A program made the translations under genes and the position numbers. Below, one piece after another: positions 38,264 through 49,700 of a stretch of 64,000 bases of DNA. The notes below the pieces were generated by a model that had not been told where the DNA came from, searched no databases, and worked only from the letters and a program-made list of their open reading frames with translations. Position 1 is the first letter of the stretch; each line of letters begins with the position of its first letter. The DNA is from Onchocerca volvulus (taxonomy: Eukaryota; Nematoda; Chromadorea; Rhabditida; Onchocercidae). The stretch spans positions 27,215,928 through 27,279,927 of the forward strand of contig HG738137.1 of assembly GCA_000499405.2 (NCBI GenBank). Reading direction: 5' to 3'.

Positions 38264-38487
38264 GAGGTAAAGGGAGAATGGGAGAAAAAAAGGAAGGCGG
38301 AGTCAATAAACTCCGCTCCTTATTTACTTTTAGTTGTCACGGACTTGATACGTGAAAAAAGGTAAGTATGTCTATATTGATGGACTATTCGAGTACGAAG
38401 TTGTGTCAAAATTTGAAAGCAATCGGTAAAGAAGTTGCAAAGTTATTTGGTAAACCATAGCAACGACTTACATTTTTATATATATAG

Positions 38488-39430
38488 ATGAAGAATCACC
38501 AACTATGAATATGGAAAGATAGCGGCATGAATTTTTCCTTGCTTCAAATTCGGATTTTTTCAATTCTTTTCAATACTCTTTTCTTTGAAGAACGATTGTT
38601 ATAATCATAATTTTTAATTAAATCTATGTATATTCCAAATTCTATCCAAGGGAGCTGGAATGAAATCATATCAGCAAGTAACTGACTTTTGCATTCAGAA
38701 GAGCAAGTTGTTGTGCGAGCAAAATATTACAGCAAATTCGATTGTGTTCTCTTAATCATCATTCACACTTATACGATTAAGAGAAGACAATCGAAAAAAT
38801 TGTAATAGGCTCTTTTTGAATTTATTTATTTGGTAAATGAAATTATCAAAATAAATAGAAAAAGATGAATTCACTTATCAAAGCAGCTGAGGAGGCGTGG
38901 AGGATAGTAACAGCTTGATTATTTGACGGTGGGCAACTGATTGTAATTCGAATTTGATGATAAACTGGCACATAACTGTTTCCTCTTTTCTTGTTGACAT
39001 CATCGGCATCACGATATGAATAAACAGTTTGCATTAGCCCTATATATGTATATAATGTGTATGAAAATGATCAAAAAAATCAAAAAATGATGCAGCACTA
39101 ATATCATTATGAAAATGAATTGTATACTTTTGCCATAATAATTATTCGAATCTAATAATTGAACTGTTTTATGTTTAAAAAAAGAGAAATATGAAATATA
39201 CGTAAGATTTATGGAGGATCATATTCTGCAAATTCTGCAATTTATTGTCTGAAATATTTGAATTTCTATAAGAAAGTGTGAATTCAAATAGTTACGAGTA
39301 CATCCCGAAAATAAATTACGTTTACAAAGATATTCAGAAGTCGACAGAATATTCATGATTAACGCAAATCTGATCGAAGATTATATACTAAAACTGATAT
39401 ATGGCGTAACTAATTCATACATGACATATC
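38488..39430. repeat. Copy B of DOCK intron 8, with a highly conserved 550-bp tract
   Basis: Reverse complement of about 15200-16215. The part 38488-39045 is about 97% identical to the parent by eye and includes the hairpin (38737-38795). The part 39046-39430 is much more diverged and ends before DOCK exon 9. A 64-codon open frame at 39355-39549 begins in this decayed intron copy and runs past its end, so it has no support as a gene. Confidence 0.8.
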
Positions 39431-39589
39431 CAGAAAGTGAGAGATCAAAAGCAAAAAAATTGAATATTCCGATGATGCACATTGCGGAAATCATTGCATA
39501 TGTTCAGTTACAGTCCATATTTAGCCTGCAGAAGCTTATCAATGCTTAAATTATCAGAAAAATGTCAGAAAAAAAATTTATCAGAAAAG

Positions 39590-40605
39590 AAAACAGCCAT
39601 CAACATCAAAAATTGAGAAATCGTTAGAAGCGACAAAGAAGGATGATTTTGATTTGGATCATCGGATGAAAAATGATGAGAAAAAAGAAATGATCAAATA
39701 ACAAAGGCTGAAGGCTTATGCTAAGAAGAAAGCAAAGAAACCAGGAACTATTGTCAAATTCTATTATTTTGGGTGTGAAAGTAAGCTTTTTCATTATTCT
39801 TGATTTAAAAATGAGATTTTTTCCTATTTCATTGGTAAATAAAAAACGTTACCGTAATGTTATATTCGCATCGCAATCGAAACGCACTTCATTGAATAGT
39901 CATATAGTTTCTGAAATTCAAGAAATTTTCTTTAATATTCCTGGATTTAGAATGCAGAGTTTCTTGCGCTATTGAATTCATAGTTATCAATGTAAAAAAT
40001 TTTTCTTAAATTAAAGATCAAAGGATTGCATATTCGTATAAGTTTTTTTTTTCCTTCCTTAGTTTCAATGCTTTATTTTAAGCCTTGGGATGACACTACA
40101 GATATGCAAGAAATGGAGAAGCTTGTAAGAAGGATTGAAAAAGATGGTCTCGTCTGGGGTGGTGGTCAGTTTTTTGTTTTGAAATTTTTATGCAATTGTA
40201 TTTTGTGTGCAGTCCTGTTACACCATAATCAGGAAGTATGCTGAATCAAAGAATGGATAGTTTTGTTTTTTATCCTTTATTGGCAAATTAGAAGAAGAAA
40301 AATGCATTTTGAAATGCATGGTTTTAACAAACTTCTGCAACAGCCATAGTTCTTTATTCCACGAATAGAAATGGTATAATTTCTTAATAGTCTATTGTAA
40401 TCAAAGACACTCTCAGCTACTTCACTTTTCATATTTCCATTTCTATTCGTGGAATAATTCCGTGGAATAGCTTTGTTTCATTCTTGAATGAACAACTTTT
40501 TAGCAAAAATGATTCTCGTGGCATTAAAGTGCTGCGAATTTCTTGCTTTATGTTTGTTGATTAAGTTTCTGTGATGATCTTATGGCCGAAGAAATATTAG
40601 ATCAC
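39590..40605 (+). pseudogene. Direct broken copy of eEF1B-delta exons 4-6 (copy C)
   Basis: Exon 4 copy (about 39590-39780) has lost bases in the acidic stretch and has CAA changed to TAA before AKKP. Exon 5 copy (40083-40164) is intact and, with its flanks (about 40055-40250), is almost identical to 24290-24485. Exon 6 copy (40504-40605) is shortened and frameshifted and lacks the VVED motif. The last exon is not recognisable in frame. No promoter or exons 1-3, so it is a pseudogene. Confidence 0.88.
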
Positions 40606-40849
40606 GTATGTTTTTATTATCTTTGAATTTTAAATTTTTTTTCCTTTCCGTTTATCATCTCACATTTACTTTTTTATTTATATTCATTTAGACAAAATTT
40701 GAAATTGAGATCAAATATGATTCCATTTTCATAACTCTTTAATTTAAAATGCAAAATGTCAGTATTTTGAAAAAATTATTTGCTGACTAAATTCTCTTTT
40801 TGTCTTTATCAGTTCTCTATTTAATCTTTTTATAGAAATTAAATTTTTA

Positions 40850-43800
40850 TGTTGATAAGATTTGCTTTTTTTTTCTTGCTTCCTATGCAAGCTGTAACTG
40901 TTAAAATGCAAAGAATGGAGTTAATAGCATCGGATTTTAAAAGTTATCTCATTCTTAAGAGTTTCTCTAAAACGAGCAATTTCTCGTTCATAAGAAGTTG
41001 CATTTTGCATTGCAACCGTCCTTTCATTAGCTTCTCGGCCTTGTCGGTGTTTCGTTGGGACGAAATGACAAACAAAAACATTAAGGTGGCTAATCTTGTC
41101 AACAGAAGTTTGACAGGTGTGCTGTTTTCATCATTTGCATCTTTGTCATATTGTACAAATACGAGACATTCACATGTACATCAATATCGTTCCTCTTCTC
41201 TTCTCCTTTCACACAACAAATACCGAAAAGAAGAGGTCCTCCGAGGGGACGAACATCTGTGACGTAATTACTAGCACCTTAACTGTACCACTATTGTTTC
41301 CAAATGAAATAACAAAGGTACTATATTCCTGAGTTATCTTTGAAGTGGATCCGCTTTACATCCCAATTTACAATACGGTACTGTCACAGATGATTTGCTA
41401 TGTGTTGTTAAATTTTATTGGCTCTGCTGGTGGTTATTAAGGTTTATTCGGCCACTTGAAATACCTTTAGATATAAGAAGCAATTCTTGAATTTACATGC
41501 AACAGTTGCAACTTTTGTCTTGTTTTTAAGCGTTAATTTAGATGAATTAAGATATCGACAAATCTCGTACTAGCCGTTCTCGATATATTCCGAGCTTGAA
41601 TAATGCTACAAGTAATGCAAAGAGAATGAAGTGATATTGAATAGTTTCATTGATCGTGTATGTTTGATAGAACAGATCATAATGATAGTTTCAAGTTATC
41701 AGCTTTTATCAAATGTTAATTTTACAAGAAATGCATGATATATAGCAATCCCTGATGAATCCAATTGTTTTCAAAAACTGCATCAATCTATTGAACATCC
41801 ACAGTGCTTATAGAGGATTCTGAACATAGCCCCTAGGATATCAGAATATTTGTTGCTTGGATGCTAATTAGGTTGCAGCTCGAGAGCGGTGTCTTCGTTT
41901 AATCTGCTAACATTTGCGATATACAATCTGAATCCTTACTCGATTAATTTGCGTTGAGAACAATCCAAACGAGCTGATTTCGGATTTCTCTTTGAAATAG
42001 CTAATGATTTGCATCAGATCGAAATATTTCAGCTTAATATTAATATGACATGCAATTAGCTTGTTTCAGGACAACTTAATCATCATTTGGTGGAGAAATT
42101 CCATACTTAGCCATTCAGCTGTGCCTAGAATTTTATTTGAAATGCACTTGCAAATTTCAAATATTTTTTTTTAGAAATTATATTTGGGATAACAATGCAA
42201 AGCGATAATTTTACGAAATTCCAATTTTTTGCAAAATTATCATTTTGCATGATTATTAAACATAAGTTGCAGTTCAAGTAACTTTTTGAAAAGTTTAGTG
42301 ATTGCTTATTAGTCAACTAAAATTGATTTATTAAGCTATCCAATGTTATCATTACACTTTCCAACATTGTCATTTGTTGCATCACTGATGAGTTGCTCAG
42401 CTTATGTCAAATCATTGGGAAATGAAATTAAGTGACGTATCGAATGGTTCATCATTTATTTATCAAATTGAATTATTGATATTTATCATTTATTTATGAA
42501 ATTAAACGACTAAATTATTGCCATCAATCTTAATCTCACTCATAATTTTCTAATATAACAACTAATTTTCTCCTTACTATCCTCTTACTCTTGCAATCCT
42601 GTAACTTTGCCAAGCTTGCGATTATTCCGTTTAACCTTAAAAGCCTTTAGCAAATATCACAAGAAAATTGAAACTATATTTTCAATTTTAATCATATTAC
42701 TAATCAGATTAGAATAAAAATTTGCTGTATAAAGGTTGCTTTATCTTTTTTTTTTTTTATTGAAAATGATACGAATTGAAAATCTAAGCAATTTTATTAA
42801 TAAAAACTGGTTTACTGAGATTATTTCTCAAACAATAATGACAGCATGTAATATTTACTCTCAATGAAGTCTTATTTGTAAATTATTAAAATTCAACGAA
42901 TATTTTATGAGAATAAATTAATAGCATAATATTAAATTGGTACAAGATTTTTTACAAATTGTAAATTAAAAAAAAGGAATTGTCGAGAGATGGACAAATC
43001 GAAAAACACTCAATCAAACCTTTCTCTTTCCTCTTCATTGATGAACGGACAAAAGCGCATGAAGACATATTGGTTGAAGAGGATGTTCAAGTACTTCAAC
43101 ATGTCGTCTTCCAGGCAAATCTCAGTGTTTCCTTCCAATCATCGAAAAATGAAGAACGAGAAATATGACAGAAACATATGCCACTACTCTAAGTAGTGAA
43201 GTCGTAGCACTTCTCAAACAACCGCTCGGAAATTGTCGTTAAATCCTCTTTAGGCTTGATAAGACGGTAACTGTAATAAAAGTTCGTTCGTTGTTATTGT
43301 AGATTACTAAAATGTACTTATTTTGGATTACTGCATAAATGAAATTTGATTCATTCACTGGATATCTGCATTATTGCACCTGCAAATTGCAATCAGCAAT
43401 TTTTCCACAAATTTAGTTCAGTTTCATGTTTTTCTGGAAATCTACTTGAGAATATTCTCGAAATTCCTAAGCATTATTAAAAATGACCGCTCATTTCCGG
43501 ACAATTATTGTTTATCATTGATTTTCGATGGAATTATGAAACAATTATCTGAAAACATATGAAATTTGTAAAATAATTATTGTATCGAGCAGACAGATAT
43601 TGATGAGAATGATTTGCTTTGTAAAAATAATCTTTGTAAAGGTTAGAAGTCGGAAAAGAATATGATTATCGGATGATTTCTAAATGCTTCAATGGACGAA
43701 AGTGTTGACCACTGGACAAATTATATTCAGCTTAGCAGGTGGCTTTGTTTCCAACTATATTTTTCTGGAGAAAATGTTTGTTAAATGAAGCAGTCAGGTG

Positions 43801-46125
43801 ATGACAGTAATATTAATAGCAGTATTGTTGGTGATAAGTAATAGTTTGAGTTTTATTGTTATTAATAACAATGTCGAAGTCGCAATTTCTATATTACTTT
43901 CGCTAATGTATTGAAAGCATAAGTTTGAGAACGGAATTTAAAAATTTCTGAAAATTGAAAATTTTTGTAATTTCTTCAAGGACTTTAATGCACTAATTCT
44001 GATGAATTTCAAACATCGATGATCAAAAATTTGTTATGACCGTTCTTGAGTAATCGCCAATTATTGTTTGTGAAACTTTCAATTTCAAATGCAATTTGTT
44101 CAATCCAAGATTTATAGCATTTGAATATCAACCTATCTTCAAGTTCATTTAAATCCAACGAATTAAAGTTAATCTGTCTGTTCGATCTCATAGTATTTCA
44201 ACAGTGATAGCAGTAGCAATAATGATGATATTACCCATAATCAATGATAATTAACAGAAGCAGCATGACTAATCATTATTTATTCAGAATTATTGAAACA
44301 ATAAGAATATTGAAATCACGGTCAGCGCTTACGAATAATGCGCAAATGATGATATTCGACATGTTCGATCATAATTGTTCACTGAAACATAACTATCATT
44401 AATTACTGATCGAACTTTGGCGAATTATTTTGACCCAAAAATTGTCCATTTCTGATACTTCTCCTGTCCGGATTTTCTGGATGACTTGTCTGGAAGTTGA
44501 AACTTCAACGAAGGATAAATTTTAATGTTAATTACTGCTGTATACGGCGAGAAATAATATAAAAAATATCAATATATCTATTTTGACTATTCGAAATCAT
44601 ATAGCTTCGGATTAAATTTTTATAAGGTTCGGGACAAATCATATGCTCAGAATTCCAAAAGATCAGAAAATTTACAAATTAAATTTACAAATTAAACGAT
44701 ACAACATTATTTTCAGATTTCGCATCATCTAAATTAAAATTGACGTATTGATTATCATTTCAGAAATAAATTGAATTTTATGAATTTAGAATATCCGACA
44801 GGATGAAAGCTTCCTCGCTCCTTTTTAAAATTATTAATTGCAAAAATACATATTCATTCAGTTCTACTTTTTGTTTTGTCTTTAAATATAGAAATTAAGA
44901 CTTAAATCTAAAGAAAGAGAAATTAAATAATCATAAATGAAGAGTCCCTCATTTTAGATGGTTTCTTCGAGAATAAGCGAACTTTCTTCCTTTCCTTTTT
45001 CCTTCGTGCACTTGTTTCCTTCTTGATCGATGATTATTATAAACGAAGATTTGAATGGATGCTTTCTTTTGATTTTCCTCTTCTTGTCTTTTTTTTTTTT
45101 TCGAAAAGTAAAGTTTCAATTAAAAAAAAAAAAAAAGAAATGACGAATTTTGGTTACTATTCTGCAAATAATTCATTATTGCAAAAAAAGGGAAGGAAAA
45201 GGGAAGTTGAAGAAAGGAAAAAGCCTGAAAAAACTTCTTTGTGAGCTTACACATACATATATTACTCATCGAGCGTTGAGCTAAGGAAAAGGTAGCACGA
45301 AAAGTTAGGAGCTATTGTTCTGACATTTTCTTGCCTTTTTCTGTCACTAAAAATTGCACTATTATTAGACAGAACGTTTCGAATAGCTATGAAAAAAGAT
45401 GAGATAGATTTGTTTCGTTCCTAACCTTTAAATTTATTGATTTCGATATTTTTAAATTGTTTGAAAGTTAATGAAAAACCTTGAAGTTACGATATAGTAC
45501 AACTCATTATAGAATCAATTCATAGAATGAAGCTTAAAATATTATTACTATTATTACTTATTACAACAACCACACAATCGCCTTTCAATTAAACTTCCTT
45601 TATTTGATAATCGTTCGAAAATTATTGCTCATTTATTTCCGCTAAATTTCTATTTCAAATTATATTTTTTTAAAAATTAATAACAATTCAGATTTGGCTA
45701 CAGTAATCTGACAAGAATCACTAGTTTCTTCAACAAAAGTTGAAATTTTTACTTTTTTAATTTATTGAATAGTTTGAAAAAAAAAAATTTTTTTTTGAAA
45801 ATGGAAAATCTCAGATATATTACTCGTAAATTTTATATTGCGATTTTGAACTTTAAATTTTAAATGATTTATTAGTCTACAGGCTGAACCAAACTGATTA
45901 AAGCATTCAAGAAATAGTCAAAACCAATGATTGTTTCAATCGTCTGAAATTTGGAGCATGAAAATACTTTCTTCAAGTTTTTGCAAAATTTTACAGAATA
46001 TTAATAATAATCTATAGTTTGAAATCATCCGAAAGAATGCTTTGTAATGAAAAGTTCCTAATTCTTATGAGCTATTCGTTGAAATTCAACATGTTATAAC
46101 TAATAACTAAGTTTTTTTTTTTTCT
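40850..46125. repeat. Right arm of the 5-kb inverted repeat
   Basis: Reverse complement of 25297-30640. The inner end borders eEF1B copy C; the outer end is a poly(T) run at about 46110-46125. The 60-codon frame (44009-44191, minus) and the 62/68-codon pair (42980-43196, plus) are identical in translation to the left arm, but the frame near 43390-43500 is shifted relative to 27900-28015. This argues against selection for these frames. Confidence 0.9.
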
Positions 46126-46469
46126 CACAATGAAGAGCACAAATATTTCTACCAATAAATCAGCTTCTTTCATTGTAGCAAAGTTTTCAAACTTTTTACT
46201 TGCGAAAGGATTAAAAAAGAAAAAAAAAATGTATGGCTTATTTTCAAAATTTGAAATGCAATTTATTATTCAAATTATACACTCATTCGGTCATTTTTTA
46301 TTCGTCGAATTCTGATTTTTTTGAGGCTATCGGAATGTTTGTTGCCAAATACGTGCATTTCAGTGCAATATTGGCAATAAAAATGGATGACATTTAATGA
46401 CAGGAATGGAATGGATCACATATATTGAGCATAATTTATTTGTTGAGAAATCCCTCAATTTTACCGCTT

Positions 46470-46700
46470 CGCAAGCATCACTAGTATATGCATTTGCGTG
46501 TCATCACGACGGCTCGGAGTGAGGTTGATGGTTTGCTTCGGGTTGACCTGTGGCTAATTGGGGTACATCTACCTCACCGAGCAGAAACGGAAAAGGGGAA
46601 CAATAGGAGTTGACAATTGTGTCGCCCTGTAATTAGCCCCTCCAGTATGCCTCCCTTTTCATTCAAACCAACACTTTGCATGTCTCCGCATGCACTATCC
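46470..46700. promoter_or_regulatory. GC-richer island beside the palindrome
   Basis: Base composition is clearly above its surroundings, with words such as gacggctcggagtgagg, ttgacctgtggc and ccctgtaattagcccctcc. No frame or RNA gene was recognised. It might be a promoter or enhancer, or DNA of different origin. Only composition supports the call. Confidence 0.25.
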
Positions 46701-46736
46701 CTATCCTTCCTTTATTTTGCATGTTCTTACATACCC

Positions 46737-46766
46737 ATGCATGCATGCATGCATGCATACATACAT
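46737..46766. repeat. (ATGC)n / (ATAC)n microsatellite
   Basis: About six ATGC units pass into three ATAC units. Confidence 0.9.
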
Positions 46767-49700
46767 CTCAGATCTCTTCATCTTCCATCCGGTTGATAGA
46801 TATATCAACCATTATAACTAGTAAAGAGTTTCAAGTTGCAGCGGTGTTTGGCAATGATTATTAACAAAGATGACATCTAATTTCATTTGAGTGTACTCAA
46901 ATTTCAGAGAAATTCAAGTCTTATTGATTCGCAGCAAAAATTTGAAATTCATATTAATGCAGTACATAGATATAGCAATTTGCACGCTAGCAATAATTAT
47001 TTCTAATGGTGCATGCATTCAATAACAATAATCTTTATCATTTCAAGATTCAGATATCAAGTAATTTTAAAACGATTGTAAAGAAAATAGCAAAGGAATC
47101 GTTGCTTAGATGGAATGCGAAGAACAGACAACTAGTTGCGTAAGGTAATTTGATGTCACATCGCTAAATCCGATTATTGCTTCATTCTGCTTGACGTGAT
47201 AATTATCACTACTGCTGTTGACAAATATTCACCACTATCGAATACTGTAGTTTTATGAAGTCAATAGCATCCTTAAGCAACTTTGCAATTTAGCTTTGTA
47301 TATGAAATTCTCATTAGAATACTTGAGAACAATGCAGTTATTCAATAATTCAAAATATTCACTTTTAGAATTTATCAGATTGGTCGATGGTCGATATTTT
47401 TCCCTTTTTTGCATTCTTTTTCCAAAATTCCAGTTTTGAAGTCAACAATCGATCTATGTAAACATATATGTTTGACATTATATAACTTGAAAAGGGTCTT
47501 TTAAGGTATTGTTCGTGGCATTTAGGATTGTTTTGCAAAATTGTTAAAATGTTCGTACATGTGACACAGTAACAAGTTGATGGCACTTACGTCACCAGCA
47601 TTTATTACATTTTATTTTCTCTATGATTGCTTGTTTAAGATGAAGAATATATTCTGATCTGATTCAAACGAATCCAGCTAAACTGCCCTATCATTATCAT
47701 TATTCTTATCAGTGTACGGTAATATCTTATCGATACATTTCCAAGTGATCAGAATGTTACATCATTTCTGCTTTTCTCTATCACAAAATATCGATTGCTT
47801 TGAATTGTAATATCTTATAACGATAAAAATCGTGCTGTCCAACAAAAGTATTATCCATTGTTACATCTTCCAAGTAGCTTTTACTCTTTGATGAAGTTAC
47901 AGTAATAAGCAATGCGAAAAGTAAATCGTAAGTGGCTGGAGAAAAGAGCAAAAGGTGTCTGTTTCTATTCATTAATATTTACACAAAACTATAAGAGGAA
48001 AAGTAAGATGTGAGAAGTTGTTTGCATAAGTATCAGTGAACGATCGTTTACCGCAATTACAGGTACTTCACAGTACAGCCAATTTACAACACTGCCAAAA
48101 TGATGCCACAACAACTTTTGCAAGGAAGAATGGAAAAGAAGCAAATATTTGCCTATAAAAGATCAGAAAAATGGAAATAATGTATGGATGTTATCGATCC
48201 GTTATAAGCAAACAATTCAATCGACACATACTTTCTTACATATCAATATTTTATACATAAGGTGAACGATTAAATTTCTTGGAGTTCGGAATTTCAATCG
48301 AATGATGAAAATTATTCGAAAATAGAAGTTAAAAGCCTTAAATAATATTCAATATTCTTTAGAAGAGCCTGAAATAACCTATTCTATTCCGACCTATTCT
48401 TTTTCGAGACAAAGTAGATAGTACTGGATCAAGAGCTTGACTCTAATTTATTCATCTGAATATTAGGTTTCAGTATTTTGAACTTGAAAATGTACCTAAA
48501 AGGCATAACAAAATATTTTTTTTTCCGAATTGTTTAATTAATTCTGAGAGATGGCTGAAGTATTAAAGATTTTTCCAAAAATTTATTTAAACTAGATTCA
48601 AGTGATTCCAACACTAACATTTTATTTTAGCAGAAATATTCTAGAATTTGAAATGATTTAAGAACTTAGTGAAAATCATGAGTTGATCAAATTTCTAGTT
48701 TCTTAGCTAGAAGTACCATTTTTCAAAATTTCCAACAGTTTTCATAAATCATCCAATTTTCTCATTATTATTTAGCAAAAAAATGATTTTCTGCTACTAC
48801 TTTTGATAGTTAGTAACTTTTTAAAATTTAAATGAAATGTAATATCAATTAGTAGACACACTTCTCAAGTGGACAAAGCAATCTGAAACAATAACAATAA
48901 GAAGGTGGAATCATTTCGGACTGTTCTCAACCATGTCTTTAATTTCTGAAAAGGTCATTAAAGGTTAGGAATGTTTTTTTTTAGTGCAATGAAAAAACTT
49001 ATTGTTCTCCTCAACATGGTCAGCCAACGAGGACAAACAAACAATACTAAGCTATGGCGCCATTATGGCTCACACAAAATATGAAAAAATCATATTTTTT
49101 GATACTTTTTCTTTTTTTTTGGTCAGACTCAACAGATAAAAATGCTTTTAGCACTGATACTATTTGGACTATTATTTAAGCTTTTTTGATGGAAGGATTT
49201 TTTTTTTCTAATTGAAAGATAAGAGAAAGTGACTGAGAAAGAATTACATGTGATAAATATCAGTCATGTGGTTTATCAGTGACCTGTCTCTTTTTATTGA
49301 TAATGACAAAAATCCGAATATGCAGTAGAATCTTCCGAAATGAACAGAAATTAATACTTTGTCATATTTCCTAATTCTGATGCAAATGCTTATCTTGCAC
49401 AAATTTTCCAGAATAATTCCAAAACGCAAATCATTAAATTTATTCCCTCGGAAAAAATCTGGTGATTTTTATTTTGCAAAATTTTAAAAGTATTTTGGTT
49501 AACTGGGGTAACGATTTTGAGCAATTTAAAATTTTGGTAGAACAAGTATTTCGGATGATTTCTCAAAGGATTTGTCCATTTGTTTGGCAGCTTAATGAAC
49601 ATGTCATCATCGTCTCAACTTCCTGTTTTTTAAACTATTTGTCACCAACATTCCTCACTTGTCTTTATCTAACTTGTCGATTTTTTTCAATCCGTTCGTG

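Larger units (their letters stand above)
35471..38487. mobile_element. 3-kb insertion splitting the inverted DOCK copy
   Basis: Homology to DOCK intron 8 stops at 35470 (gctataa) and resumes at 38488 (atgaagaatcacc), which is one continuous site in the parent (near 16216-16228). The insert has three related modules: 35807-35910, 36133-36290 and 38384-38487, each with a core like aaatttcaaatcaat or aatttgaaagcaatcgg followed by gaagaa/gaagtt. Two of them end in acatttttat and a tatag tail, as 3' ends of non-LTR (RTE-like) elements often do. No reverse transcriptase or transposase frame and no clear target duplication were seen, so the class is uncertain. Confidence 0.5.

Noticed and set aside
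39355..39549. 64-codon plus-strand frame
   Set aside because: Its first part aligns with DOCK intron 8 (about 15200-15270) as a decayed copy, so it was not called as a gene.
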